From: Planctomycetota bacterium
GTDB lineage: Bacteria; Planctomycetota; Planctomycetia; Pirellulales; Pirellulaceae
DNA: 64,000 nt
Reading direction: 5' to 3'
Assembly: GCA_014238905.1 (NCBI GenBank)
Contig: JABAAE010000006.1
Span: 62,001-126,000 of the forward strand
Shown: piece after piece, positions 54,258 to 63,089 of the stretch
Layout: each line of letters starts with the position of its first letter
Position numbering within the stretch: position 1 is the stretch's first letter
Notes under the pieces: generated by a model
Seen by the model: the letters and a program-made list of their open reading frames with translations, nothing else
The model's database searches: none
What the model was told of the DNA's origin: nothing
Program-made: the position numbers and the translations under genes

Positions 54258-54614
54258 TCAGGCAGCCAGAGCTGATTTGGCCGACTCCACAACCCGATCA
54301 AATCCGGCTGGGTCGTGAATCGCCATTTCCGAAAGCGTTTTTCGGTCCAGCTCAATGTTCGCCTTTTTCAAGCCGTGAATAAATACGCTATATCGAATCC
54401 CTCGTTCTCGACAAGCGGCATTGATCCTGATGATCCAAAGCTTACGGAATTCCCGTTTTCGCACTTTTCGATCGCGGAATGCATAAGCGCCAGCCCGCAC
54501 AAGGGTTTCCTTCGCCGAGCGGAGCAAGTTTCTGCGACCACCTCGATAACCTTTGGTCTGTTTAAAGAGACGCTTTTTGGCCTTCGTTCTGGCCGCACCT
54601 TTTCGAGTTCTCAT
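54258..54614 (-). CDS. rplT: Large ribosomal subunit protein bL20
   Basis: Basic 23S rRNA-binding protein needed early in 50S assembly. 118 residues, the standard length, from the ATG at 54614 ([15 protein letters not shown]). The body reads [37 protein letters not shown] and [18 protein letters not shown], matching L20 throughout. It lies downstream of rpmI; in many bacteria L20 represses its own operon by binding the leader, and a hairpin lies in the rpmI-rplT gap. Confidence 0.97.
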   Translation of the reverse strand: MRTRKGAARTKAKKRLFKQTKGYRGGRRNLLRSAKETLVRAGAYAFRDRKVRKREFRKLWIIRINAACRERGIRYSVFIHGLKKANIELDRKTLSEMAIHDPAGFDRVVESAKSALAA

Positions 54615-54652
54615 ATTTCTTTCTTTTTGATCCGCACCCTCAAGGCCCCTAC

Positions 54653-54671
54653 CAACCGTCAATGACGGTTG
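54653..54671 (-). promoter_or_regulatory. Hairpin between rpmI and rplT
   Basis: CAACCGTC (54653-54660), loop AAT, GACGGTTG (54664-54671): a perfect 8-bp stem about 40 bases upstream of the rplT start. It could take part in L20 autoregulation, which is known for this operon elsewhere; that is an inference from position. Confidence 0.35.
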
Positions 54672-54723
54672 AAGGCGTTATTACCCGTGTGCTGGTAGGG
54701 CGGAGAGACCCGCCATTTCTTTA

Positions 54724-54927
54724 CTAATTACTATGTTTCCCCAGAGCCGCCTGAATACTCTTCTCAACGCAAGTCGCCAAGGTACCGGTTCCACGTAAAT
54801 CGCGCTTCCGCTTTTGCGACATTCGAGTCTGCAAATGGCTAGTCCCCGCTTTGCGGTGCTTGGCCTTGCCTTTTGCTGTCAAGCGAAATCTCTTTTTGGT
54901 GCCCTTATGGGTCTTCATTTTTGGCAT
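54724..54927 (-). CDS. rpmI: Large ribosomal subunit protein bL35
   Basis: 67-residue basic protein from the ATG at 54927 ([14 protein letters not shown]). The sequence [20 protein letters not shown] is characteristic of bL35. It is first in rpmI-rplT-pheS-pheT. The usual upstream partner infC is absent: the 580 bases upstream contain no IF3-like sequence. Confidence 0.95.
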   Translation of the reverse strand: MPKMKTHKGTKKRFRLTAKGKAKHRKAGTSHLQTRMSQKRKRDLRGTGTLATCVEKSIQAALGKHSN

Positions 54928-55507
54928 AGAGCTGCCTTCCCAGATTGAAATTTCCGTAAAATCAAGTGGTGCATTATATCGATGTCCAAAAATTGTCGAA
55001 AGGGCCAAAAGGGGAACTTATCCAAGTTCGGCAGACGAATCCCGTCCCAAAAGCAGAATTCGAGTCCATCCGGCAATTTTTCCTTATTTATTATCCGATT
55101 CAAAACTCAGACCAGCTCGATATTCCCTGCACAAATCTGGTCGCTTCTGGTTACTGGTCCGGGATGGGGATCCCAATCCTCCAATACAACAGCGAAACAC
55201 GCCGCAGAATCCCAAATCGCCCGGCGTCATCCTATGACAGTCTTTACCTGCCGGAGCGACGGGTGTTATGATCCCATCATCAACTGGAAACCGGGTCGAA
55301 CTCTGGTTCAGTCTCCAGAGGATGTCAGAGACTCGAGACATTGCTTTCGATAGGCTTTTTCCACGAATTCCAAATCGTTTTCGCCTAATTGCCCCCATTC
55401 AATTCGACATGCTGAACCAACCCGTTAATCACTACCAATAATTCTAAATCGCAACCTGTTTTCGCAACCGAAAACCGTTACTGGCTGAAATCCAACAGCA
55501 ACACGTT
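54928..55507. other. Long leader/intergenic region upstream of rpmI
   Basis: 580 bases between divergent rpmI (minus) and a sulfotransferase gene (plus). Open frames of 60-120 codons exist on both strands but show no domain, no ribosome binding site and no IF3 similarity. The region must hold the promoter of the ribosomal-protein operon and probably its leader RNA. Confidence 0.45.
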
Positions 55508-56257
55508 ATGCAATGTGATGATTTTTTTCTAAATCACTTAAATACTGCCATTCAGACGTCGCTCCAACAGCGTGACGAACTGAAGGTTTTCTTGCACATT
55601 CCCAAGACAGCAGGTTCATCGGTGCAACGAGACCTGCAATGCGAATTTCCAGACAACCACCACATTCCCACCCCTCAACTGGAAGAAAGATGGGACCAAT
55701 TCATTGCCTTGGCAAACTATCAGGACATCCACCACGTTCGTGGGCACATAACGCATCAACATCTTCTAAAACTTGATCAGAAACGCATTCCTTTTCAGGT
55801 CATCAGCTACCTTCGGCATCCACTGCATCGGTTAAAATCGCATTTCAACTGGGTGCACACCAGTATCGACCCCAAGTTTTTAAAATCGACTCCGTCCAGT
55901 AGTTTTCGTGAATTCGCACAAGGACGGATGGAGAATTACTTGACCAATCGCCTTGTTGGTCCTTGCGAATCGGCTGAAGAGGCTTTGCAAAAAATCAAAC
56001 GGCGGTACTGGTTTGTGGGCTTGGCAGAGTACTACCATCTTTGCCAAGGAGTCTTGATGAAAGCCATGGGACGCAATTACAGAATTCGCCCACCCAAAAA
56101 CCAGACGACACAGAAAATGCCATCGGTCCAGTTGGAATTGGATAGAGAACTGCTGGAAGAATTACAAGATGGTATGAAAATCGATTTTGCTGTTTTTGAA
56201 TACTTCCGATCCGCGTGGGAGAAAAAAATCAATGAAGCGTGCGAATTGCTGTTTTGA
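55508..56257 (+). CDS. Sulfotransferase (carbohydrate type, sulfotransferase family 2)
   Basis: 249-residue protein with the phosphosulfate-binding motif VFLHIPKTAGSSVQRDL near residues 27-43 and the 3'-phosphate-binding motif YLRHPLHRLKSHFN near 103-116, the pattern of HNK-1/chondroitin-type and heparan uronyl 2-O-type sulfotransferases. GHITHQHLLKL lies between them. No signal peptide or membrane anchor, so it would act in the cytoplasm on a nucleotide sugar, lipid or glycan precursor. The start is ATG 55508; no strong ribosome binding site. It stands alone. Confidence 0.85.
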   Translation: MQCDDFFLNHLNTAIQTSLQQRDELKVFLHIPKTAGSSVQRDLQCEFPDNHHIPTPQLEERWDQFIALANYQDIHHVRGHITHQHLLKLDQKRIPFQVISYLRHPLHRLKSHFNWVHTSIDPKFLKSTPSSSFREFAQGRMENYLTNRLVGPCESAEEALQKIKRRYWFVGLAEYYHLCQGVLMKAMGRNYRIRPPKNQTTQKMPSVQLELDRELLEELQDGMKIDFAVFEYFRSAWEKKINEACELLF

Positions 56258-56311
56258 TAGCGTTACGTTTCTGATTCCTTGATCGGTCAATCCCTCATAT
56301 CGTGCTGACAG

Positions 56312-56391
56312 CATGCGGTGACGTTGCCATCCGATGACGTTGCCATGCGGTAACGACGCCATGCGGTAACGATGCCATGCGAGGTAGACGA
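56312..56391. repeat. 16-bp tandem repeat, about 4.5 copies
   Basis: Units begin at 56312, 56328, 56344 and 56360 with consensus CATGCGGTAACGNTGC, and a partial fifth unit starts at 56376. Copies differ at a few positions (GTGACG, CCGATG). The array fills the gap between the convergent sulfotransferase and CocE genes. No spacers, so not CRISPR. Confidence 0.85.
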
Positions 56392-56425
56392 CGAGCCCAA
56401 CCACCAACAAACGCTAGGCAGGCGT

Positions 56426-58306
56426 TCACTGGTTCATAACATGTAACGTTAGATGACTGGGAAATCGCTTGGAGAAATAAACGCGATGAACGGCTGATTG
56501 AAAATCCAATTCGACGGCTTTAAAAATATTAGGGACATACTTTTGTGGATTCCGATCAATCAAGGGAAACCACGTGCTCTGCACATGCACCATGATCCGA
56601 TGCCCTTTTTTGAAAGTATGAAAAACATCCTGCAATGGTACTTCGAGTTGGGCAACTTGCTTGGCGACAAATGGTTCTGGCTTATCAAAACCATTCCGAA
56701 ATCGCCCCCTTAAGACTTCACTACGCACCATTTGCTGGTAACCACCAAGATCGATCTGGGCTCGTCGGGGATCTGAGGGAGTCGATTCTGGGTAAACATC
56801 GATCAATTTCACGATCCAGTCCGCAGCGGTTCCGGTTGTTGAAACATGTAATGATGCGGTAATAGGCCCCGCCAAGGTAACATCCTGCTCCAACACGTCT
56901 GTCGCAAACACAAGAACATCGTCCCGTTGAGATGCAAACCGCTGATCGTCGGTCATATACGGGCGCGGTGTAAAACGAATCTTCAGGTCTTCTCGCTTTC
57001 GATAGGGAACCGGATCTGCCGGATCACTGGTGAACTGACGATAGTCGTTCTTTGATGAATCGTGTCCCGAAAACGTTAGTGATTTACCTGAAAAGGACAG
57101 GGTCTTGGTCGAACTTGGTTTAGGGGGCCAATTCGCGTACTTGTGCCATTTCTTGCGGCCGGTATCAAAAACCAACGCTTCGAATTTCGGTTTCCCCCCC
57201 TGCCCTTTGAGAAAATGGCGAAAAAAAGGTGCCTCGACTTCCTGCTGGTAAAATTCCGAAACATTTTCTCCAAATCCAATATTACCAACCACCTGACTAA
57301 CCTCCTCCTTCGCCCAGTCTCCGTGGCTCCATGGCCCCATTACCAAACAGTTAAAGGTGTTTGGGTTATTTTTTTCAATCGCCTGATAGATATTCAACGG
57401 TCCGTAAAGGTCCTCCGCATCAAACCAACCTCCGACCGTCATAACGTTGGTATGTACATTTTTCAGATGCTGAACAATCCCACGTTTTTTCCAGAACGTA
57501 TCGTAATTGGGGTGCTCAACAAGTTGGTGCCAAAAAAAATTATCTTTGCCGTAGTATTTTTTTGAATTCGATAACGGGCCCAGATCCATATAAAACTTGT
57601 AGGCATCGGTTTCCGTCACTGGAGCCAACTGATACCAGGGAACATCGGTTGGTCCTCGGTGTTGGTATCCAAACACACTGGTCGCCATCCAGTACATTTG
57701 AACATACGCTCCTTGATGATGAAAATCATCAAAGAAAAAATCTCCAATCGGTGCTTGGGGAGAAGCAGCCACCAAAGCCGGATGCGATTCAGGTAATGCT
57801 GCCGCTGTGTAAAACCCGGGGTAGGAGATCCCCCACATTCCAACTTTCCCGTTGTGGTTTTGTAGATGGTTCAACAACCAGGAAATCGTGTCATAAGTAT
57901 CTGAGCTTTCATCAACTGCCATGTCTCCTACGACATGAGGTCGCATATTGTCGTAACGTCCCTCGGACATCCAACGCCCGCGAACATCTTGTTTGACAAA
58001 TATATACCTCTCACTCTCCATGAAGCGAGAAGGACCAATCCGTGTTGGAAACCCCTGTTTGCCATATGGTTTACAGCTGTAAGGGGTGCGATTCAACATA
58101 ATTGGATAGTCTCGTGTTCGATCTTTGGGGGAAAAAACGACCGTATGCAACGCGACTCCATCCCGGACTTTGATCCTGAATTCCTGCTTGGTGTAGTTCT
58201 TTCGAATCAACTCTTCCCGTGATTGCCCCAAGCCAAGATCTGGCCCGACTAAACCAAAAACAAGAAACAAGAATAACGCACTGTTCCCAAAAAAGAAGTT
58301 CTGCAT
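56426..58306 (-). CDS. CocE/NonD family hydrolase (X-Pro dipeptidyl-peptidase S15 type), exported
   Basis: 626 residues with an N-terminal signal peptide (ALFLFLVFGLVGPDLGLG). The alpha/beta hydrolase core contains VKQDVRGRWMSEG and the nucleophile Ser161 in GMWGISYPGFYTAA. The acid lies in the VMTVGGWFDAED area and the histidine in VMGPWSHGDW. A C-terminal jelly-roll domain (VTLAGPITASLHVSTTG and HRIMVHVQSTWFPL) is typical of CocE/S15 proteins. Substrates in the family range from X-Pro peptides to esters. It begins three bases after the DinB stop, third in a DUF971-DinB-CocE operon. Confidence 0.9.
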   Translation of the reverse strand: MQNFFFGNSALFLFLVFGLVGPDLGLGQSREELIRKNYTKQEFRIKVRDGVALHTVVFSPKDRTRDYPIMLNRTPYSCKPYGKQGFPTRIGPSRFMESERYIFVKQDVRGRWMSEGRYDNMRPHVVGDMAVDESSDTYDTISWLLNHLQNHNGKVGMWGISYPGFYTAAALPESHPALVAASPQAPIGDFFFDDFHHQGAYVQMYWMATSVFGYQHRGPTDVPWYQLAPVTETDAYKFYMDLGPLSNSKKYYGKDNFFWHQLVEHPNYDTFWKKRGIVQHLKNVHTNVMTVGGWFDAEDLYGPLNIYQAIEKNNPNTFNCLVMGPWSHGDWAKEEVSQVVGNIGFGENVSEFYQQEVEAPFFRHFLKGQGGKPKFEALVFDTGRKKWHKYANWPPKPSSTKTLSFSGKSLTFSGHDSSKNDYRQFTSDPADPVPYRKREDLKIRFTPRPYMTDDQRFASQRDDVLVFATDVLEQDVTLAGPITASLHVSTTGTAADWIVKLIDVYPESTPSDPRRAQIDLGGYQQMVRSEVLRGRFRNGFDKPEPFVAKQVAQLEVPLQDVFHTFKKGHRIMVHVQSTWFPLIDRNPQKYVPNIFKAVELDFQSAVHRVYFSKRFPSHLTLHVMNQ

Positions 58307-58309
58307 AAA

Positions 58310-58858
58310 TCACCTGAGAGGCTGTTTACCAATGAGTCTCCTAATCAAACCGATTTGACCAGCATGCAACATTTCGTGATCGCTGGCAAATAGCAAGGCA
58401 CCATATCTTGTAGCAAATCCTGCGTGGGGTGGCTCAATCGCCTGATCGAGACTCCTCAATTCAAACCCTGGGAGCTCGACAAGCATCTGTTGATGGACCC
58501 GGTTTAGTATTTCTCGAATTTCTCGTGGTGAGGGATAATCTGCTGGATTGGAAGATGGCGTCGTCCCTTTACTAAATTTCTTCCTGAATGCCCCGGACAT
58601 CAATTGCAAGTCAATCTCGGCTCGTCCACGCTGGCGAAACAGCGTCAGCCCGTACTGCGACATTGCAATGTGCCCGACCTGCCAAGCAATATGCGTCACT
58701 CCAGCCAATGGCTGGTCAAACCATTCTTCATCGTCAAGATCGTCAATCAATGACAATGTATAGCGTCTTACAAATTTCAGATGTTGGATCACACATTCAA
58801 TCGGTGTCGTATTAGAAATAGATTCAACGCTGGCGGAACTAAAAATCGAATCAGTCAC
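58310..58858 (-). CDS. DinB-family protein
   Basis: 182 residues of a four-helix-bundle DinB/YfiT-like domain. The metal-binding histidines are visible in ITHIAWQVGHIAMSQ and ASDHEMLHAGQIGLIRRL. Family members are metal-dependent hydrolases or thiol transferases such as bacillithiol/mycothiol S-transferases. The start overlaps the DUF971 stop by four bases and the CocE gene begins three bases on, so all three are co-translated. Confidence 0.83.
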   Translation of the reverse strand: MTDSIFSSASVESISNTTPIECVIQHLKFVRRYTLSLIDDLDDEEWFDQPLAGVTHIAWQVGHIAMSQYGLTLFRQRGRAEIDLQLMSGAFRKKFSKGTTPSSNPADYPSPREIREILNRVHQQMLVELPGFELRSLDQAIEPPHAGFATRYGALLFASDHEMLHAGQIGLIRRLIGKQPLR

Positions 58859-59184
58859 TTGTTACCCATCGAATAAAGAAAATCAAAGGTAAAGATCCCG
58901 TTGGAATGACCATCACTAAAGGTGATCGAATAAGCATAATTCCCAACGGGTCTCATTTGCCGAATCGTCAAAAGTTGTTTTTGTTCCGAAGAAACTATCG
59001 GCAATAAACTATTTTCGGCAGTCTGCGGAGGAAGACTCCTTTGTTCACGACAATTGGCGCACGGGCAGCTGTCACGCAAATCCCGGATAGCGATCTTGTC
59101 AGATGTTGAGTCACTCCAGCGAACGACCAAGTAGTCATTTTCGATTTTCAATTCAGCAGGATAGTTGTTCAAAATCAGATCCAA
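58855..59184 (-). CDS. DUF971 domain protein
   Basis: 109 residues matching the DUF971 / gamma-butyrobetaine-hydroxylase-like N-terminal domain: VVRWSDSTSDKIAIRDLRD then SCPCANCREQ, with the Cys-x-Cys-x-x-Cys metal-binding cluster, and ITFSDGHSNGIFTFDFL. Elsewhere this domain occurs beside ApbC/Mrp iron-sulfur carriers; none is in the window. First gene of the overlapping DUF971-DinB-CocE operon. Confidence 0.87.
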   Translation of the reverse strand: MDLILNNYPAELKIENDYLVVRWSDSTSDKIAIRDLRDSCPCANCREQRSLPPQTAENSLLPIVSSEQKQLLTIRQMRPVGNYAYSITFSDGHSNGIFTFDFLYSMGNK

Positions 59185-59298
59185 CTAGAATTTGGCGTTT
59201 GGGAAATTGTACTTCATGAACCAGTGTCAAACAGAGAGATGCATTGCGAGTTCCCTCTAATCGGTGTTGCAATTACGGGAACAATCTAAAAAAGGTAT

Positions 59299-60036
59299 TC
59301 AAGAGTCAATTCGTCTGGGCGTTGGAAACTCGATCGTAAACTGGGTCCCTAACCCCGGCTCACTTTGAACACTAATCGTACCGCCATGGGCCTCAATAAA
59401 GCGCTTTGCCGTCGGTAAACCCAAACCGCTCCCTCCGTCTTTTCGAGTGTAAAATGCCTTAAACATGTTCATTAACGTGTTGTCATCCATGCCACAACCA
59501 TTGTCGATCAAATCAAGGGCAACACCATTTCGGGTCAACCTTGTCCTGACCAAAAACTGACCACCATCAGGCATCGCCTCAATGGCATTCTTCACAAGAT
59601 TTTGCAGAGCGACTTGAACCATTTGCCGATCCAACATGACCGCTGGCAGCTCCGCATCCAGATGCCGCTGAACCTCAATTCCCGAGTCAGCTGTTTCAAT
59701 TCCGAAAAAACCAAGAACCGATTCGACTTCCAGATTGAGATCCCCAATATGCAAGTCGATTTCTTCGGGACGTGAATAGCGCAAGAAGTCCCTGACCAAC
59801 TCATTTAATCGACCACACTGCTTACTAAGCTCCTTTAGTTTCTGCAGGGTTCGGCGCTCATCCGGCGTCGATGGATTTTCAAAATCCTCCGTCATCAATT
59901 CCACATTAAGGCTGATGACGGACAATGGTGTTTTAATCTCGTGGGCTAGCGATCCAGCCAACTCAGCCAGCTCGTGGTACTGAAGACGTAGCCTGGCAAT
60001 TTCTTTTTCGTTTTTATCGTCAGCCGTTTTAGACAT
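59299..60036 (-). CDS. Soluble sensor histidine kinase
   Basis: 245 residues from the ATG at 60036 (MSKTADDKNEK). His32 in GSLAHEIKTPLSVIS is the phosphorylation site, followed by the dimerisation helices and the ATPase boxes: N box LQNLVKNAIEAMP, G1 LDLIDNGCGMD, F/G2 FYTRKDGGSGLGLPTAKRF. No transmembrane helix or large sensor domain; a short N-terminal coiled coil precedes the H box. This is the NtrB/ZraS-like form. No response regulator lies next to it, so the partner is elsewhere. Confidence 0.92.
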   Translation of the reverse strand: MSKTADDKNEKEIARLRLQYHELAELAGSLAHEIKTPLSVISLNVELMTEDFENPSTPDERRTLQKLKELSKQCGRLNELVRDFLRYSRPEEIDLHIGDLNLEVESVLGFFGIETADSGIEVQRHLDAELPAVMLDRQMVQVALQNLVKNAIEAMPDGGQFLVRTRLTRNGVALDLIDNGCGMDDNTLMNMFKAFYTRKDGGSGLGLPTAKRFIEAHGGTISVQSEPGLGTQFTIEFPTPRRIDS

Positions 60037-60157
60037 TGGTAATTCGCACCTGTCAACGAACCGTAAATTCGCGACCAACGCAGGTTGATTCGATTGAACT
60101 TTTCGAGCGTATTCCACCGAAACGGAAATCTTCTACTCTCTTTTTATCAGAAAACCC

Positions 60158-60176
60158 ATTTCAAGTGTCTTGAAAT
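60158..60176 (-). promoter_or_regulatory. 8-bp dyad upstream of the histidine-kinase gene
   Basis: ATTTCAAG (60158-60165) and CTTGAAAT (60169-60176) are perfect inverted copies around TGT. It may be an operator in the promoter region of the kinase gene. Confidence 0.3.
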
Positions 60177-60264
60177 TCCACATTTCATCCACGGCACAAC
60201 GCGAATAATTGACAGAGATTTTTTCCAAGGGTTATCGGCAGTCTCAGAACGTTCCTCTGAAGGC

Positions 60265-60297
60265 ATTAAAAACCCCGGCTCAAAAGAACCGGGGTTT
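60265..60297 (-). terminator. Intrinsic terminator of the rpsO-pnp operon
   Basis: On the minus strand AAACCCCGG and CCGGGGTTT form a 9-bp stem with a 10-base loop, followed by TTTTT. It lies about 70 bases after the pnp stop, a canonical Rho-independent arrangement. Confidence 0.75.
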
Positions 60298-60364
60298 AGA
60301 TTTCGGGGAACTCAGTCCCAGCAAGCAGTGAAAGAACCTCTCCCACCACCTTCATCCTGAACGA

Positions 60365-62857
60365 TTAATATCGTCCGCGGTCTCCACCACCAGATCGGCC
60401 ACCACCACTGGAACGACCACCGCCACCAGAACGACCACCGCCACCGGAACGACCACCGCCACCAGAACGACCACCGTCGGAACGACCACCGCCGCCACCG
60501 GAACGACCACCGCCGCCACCGGAACGACCACCGCCGCCTCGATAGCCTCGGCCTTGATCACCGCGGTCATCGACATCATCACCTCTGGGCTGATTATCAC
60601 CATCATACTCGTCGTCTTCGAAGTTCTCGTCATCCTCGAATCCGTCATCGAAATCTTCGGTGTCGTCGTACCCTTCTTCTTCGAATTCATCCTGATTGGA
60701 ATCTTCGAAGTCATCATCATTTTTAGTTTTACTGGTACTTTCTTCGGCGACGTTGAATTCGTCTTCAAGTCCCAATTCTTCCAAAGCAGCCCGACGACTC
60801 AGCTTCACTCGGTCATGATCATCAACATCGATAACCTTGACCTTCATTTCATCACCGACCGAACAAACGTCATCAACATTGCTGATAAATCCGGTTGACA
60901 ATTCGCTGATATGGCAAAGCCCATCTCGACCAGGCAGAATCTCCACAAAGGCTCCAAAATCACGGACACTGGTGACAGTTCCATCGTAGATCTTGTTGAC
61001 TTGGACAGTTGCCGTGCAGGCTTCCACCCGCGCTAGTGCTTTTTTGGCACGTTCGCCATCCAATGCAGAAATGGTCACGGTGCCATCATCATCCACTTCG
61101 ATAACAGCCTCTGTTTCTTCCTGAATGGTCCGGATGTTCTTTCCGCCAGGACCGATCAAAGCACCGATCTTGTCGGATTGGATCTTCGTGCGAACTAAAC
61201 GTGGGGCACTTTCAGACACTTCTGCGCGAGGCTTGGAAATAGTTTGCATCATCGTCTTGAGAATCACCATACGAGCCTCTTTAGACTGCACCATGGTTTC
61301 CCTGATAATTCTTTCGCTGACACCGGTTACTTTCAGATCTAACTGAATACCGGTGATGCCGTTTTGTGTTCCAGCAATCTTGAAGTCCATATCACCGAAG
61401 TGATCTTCATCGCCAAGAATGTCGGTCAAAAGCACAAAGTCGTCATCGCTTCTTCGCACCAAACCTACCGATATCCCCGCCACAGGGTTGGTAATTTTGA
61501 TACCTGCGGCCATCAAACCCAAAGTTGCTCCACACACCGAAGCCATCGATGACGAACCATTGGATTCCAAAATGTCGGAGACGATTCGGATCGTGTAAGG
61601 CGAATCTTCCGGGTCAGGCAAGACTGACTTCACACTTCTCTCGGCCAATGCCCCGTGGCCAATTTCGCGACGTCCGGGACCACGAATCGGTCGACATTCA
61701 CCCACCGAAAATGAAGGGAAATTATAATCCAGCATGAATTTCTTCGAGTATTCCTCGACCAGGCCATCAACCCTTTGCTCATCGCGACCTGTTCCCAAGG
61801 TAACGGTGATCAAGGCTTGAGTTTCCCCGCGTTGAAACACAGCTGATCCGTGAACGCAAGGGAGTACATCAACTTCGCATTCGATATCACGAACAGTCGA
61901 GCAATCACGCCCATCTGGTCGCGTCCCGGAAAGAATCAGTTCTCGAACAACCTTTTCCTCTAAATCGTGCCACACACTACCAAATCGATTCGAGCAAATG
62001 GCTCCCTCAGCATCCGAATCGGGAATGACATCTCCGCGTGCTTTTTCTTTCAGCGCCGAAACAGCTTCCGCACGGGCCTGTTTTCCACTGGTCTGCTTGG
62101 CGGCCTTGAAATCCTCAAAATAGGCGTCATTCAATCGGTCAAACAATCCATCGTCTTCGGCAGGAACGTACTCTTCTTTTTTGACGTCGCATGCTTCATA
62201 AAGCTCATGCTGCAAAGCACAAATGTCCTTAATGACACCATGGGCAAACAGAATGGCATCCACCATCTCGTCTTCTGGGATTTCCATCGCAAATCCCTCG
62301 ATCATCGCAACTTCGGTATCACTGCCCGAAACGATCAGATCAAGATCACTCTGCTCCAATTCACTGTGCGTCGGGAAGGGAATAAACTCTCCGTCCACCC
62401 GCCCCACTCTGACTGACGCAATCGGGCCTTGAAACGGAAGTGGGGAGATAAACATCGCCGCACCTGCGCCATTCATGGCCAAAACGTCGCCATCGGTCTG
62501 CCGGTCACTTGACATGACAAACGCCTGGCACTGAACCTCCTCGATATAGCCTTTGGGGAACAACGGCCGGATCGGACGGTCCATTAAACGAGCCGTCAAT
62601 GTTTCCTTCATCGTCGGACGCCCCTCCCTCTTCAGGAATCCGCCAGGAAACTTACCCGCCGCACAAGTGCGTTCGCGGTAATCACATGTTAAAGGGAAAA
62701 AATCCTGGCCAGGACGAGAGGAACCGGAGGCGACTGCCACAAGTACCACGGTATCGTTGAATCGTGTCAACACGCAGGCAGCAGCCTGTTTTGCCAGCTG
62801 CCCGGTTTCAAACGATAAAACCCCATTACCTATTTTCTTTTCAACTTTTACTTTCAC
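60365..62857 (-). CDS. pnp: Polyribonucleotide nucleotidyltransferase with acidic and Gly/Arg/Ser-rich tail
   Basis: 3'-to-5' phosphorolytic exoribonuclease, 830 residues against ~700 usual. Two RNase PH domains (DYRERTCAAGKFPGGFLKRE near 70-90; GRREIGHGALAERS near 400), a KH domain (KIGALIGPGGKNIRTIQEET) and an S1 domain (GTVTSVRDFGAFVEILPGRD) are in order. After about residue 705 comes a strongly acidic tract, then from 771 to 830 a repetitive Gly/Arg/Ser segment of GGGGRSGGGG type. The start is GTG at 62857 with AGAGGT seven bases upstream. Downstream of rpsO, as in most bacteria. Such tails bind RNA in other ribonucleases; that role is inferred here. Confidence 0.95.
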   Translation of the reverse strand: MKVKVEKKIGNGVLSFETGQLAKQAAACVLTRFNDTVVLVAVASGSSRPGQDFFPLTCDYRERTCAAGKFPGGFLKREGRPTMKETLTARLMDRPIRPLFPKGYIEEVQCQAFVMSSDRQTDGDVLAMNGAGAAMFISPLPFQGPIASVRVGRVDGEFIPFPTHSELEQSDLDLIVSGSDTEVAMIEGFAMEIPEDEMVDAILFAHGVIKDICALQHELYEACDVKKEEYVPAEDDGLFDRLNDAYFEDFKAAKQTSGKQARAEAVSALKEKARGDVIPDSDAEGAICSNRFGSVWHDLEEKVVRELILSGTRPDGRDCSTVRDIECEVDVLPCVHGSAVFQRGETQALITVTLGTGRDEQRVDGLVEEYSKKFMLDYNFPSFSVGECRPIRGPGRREIGHGALAERSVKSVLPDPEDSPYTIRIVSDILESNGSSSMASVCGATLGLMAAGIKITNPVAGISVGLVRRSDDDFVLLTDILGDEDHFGDMDFKIAGTQNGITGIQLDLKVTGVSERIIRETMVQSKEARMVILKTMMQTISKPRAEVSESAPRLVRTKIQSDKIGALIGPGGKNIRTIQEETEAVIEVDDDGTVTISALDGERAKKALARVEACTATVQVNKIYDGTVTSVRDFGAFVEILPGRDGLCHISELSTGFISNVDDVCSVGDEMKVKVIDVDDHDRVKLSRRAALEELGLEDEFNVAEESTSKTKNDDDFEDSNQDEFEEEGYDDTEDFDDGFEDDENFEDDEYDGDNQPRGDDVDDRGDQGRGYRGGGGRSGGGGGRSGGGGGRSDGGRSGGGGRSGGGGRSGGGGRSSGGGRSGGGDRGRY
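60368..60547. repeat. Repetitive coding segment of the PNPase tail
   Basis: About 180 bases built from imperfect repeats of 18-21 bases encoding Arg-Ser-Gly-Gly-Gly-Gly units (nine Arg-Ser pairs by eye). Likely to vary in length by slippage between strains. Confidence 0.8.
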
Positions 62858-62864
62858 TATCGTT

Positions 62865-62870
62865 ACCTCT
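62865..62870 (-). promoter_or_regulatory. Ribosome binding site supporting a GTG start of pnp
   Basis: AGAGGT on the minus strand lies seven bases upstream of the GTG at 62857; no closer ATG is in frame. Confidence 0.55.
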
Positions 62871-63089
62871 TCACATAATCAAAATGGCACCACACAACAT
62901 CGTCAGCACCAACGGTAAAATCATCCCGTTTGAAAAAGAAATACATACTCTAAAGAACAGCGTCCAAGCCACTTCGAGCACGAATTGAAAGAAGCATTTC
63001 GTTATTCACTCATGCGAATCCCAGCCATATAAGGCGATTGGGACGAAGTCTCAATTCTAGATCCGTTAACTAAATAACTACCGAATCGA

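Larger units (their letters stand above)
60037..60364. other. Intergenic region between pnp and the histidine-kinase gene
   Basis: 328 bases with the pnp terminator (60265-60297) and an 8-bp perfect dyad ATTTCAAG-TGT-CTTGAAAT at 60158-60176, which lies about 120-140 bases upstream of the kinase start and could be a regulator site. Confidence 0.4.

Noticed and set aside
54940-55085. tRNA-like TTCGAGTCC element near 55060
   Set aside because: No acceptor stem, D-arm or anticodon arm could be paired around it on either strand.
54915-55103. Small minus-strand ORF just upstream of rpmI, considered as an infC remnant or leader peptide
   Set aside because: It overlaps rpmI, has no IF3 motifs and no ribosome binding site.
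56162-56410. Minus-strand ORF with repeated HRYRMA-like residues
   Set aside because: It is a translation of the 16-bp tandem repeat and runs antisense into the sulfotransferase gene.
60554-60898. Open frame opposite the pnp 3' end, rich in Ile/Val/Phe
   Set aside because: It is the antisense reading of the acidic tract codons (GAC/GAA read as hydrophobic codons); no ribosome binding site and pnp is certain.
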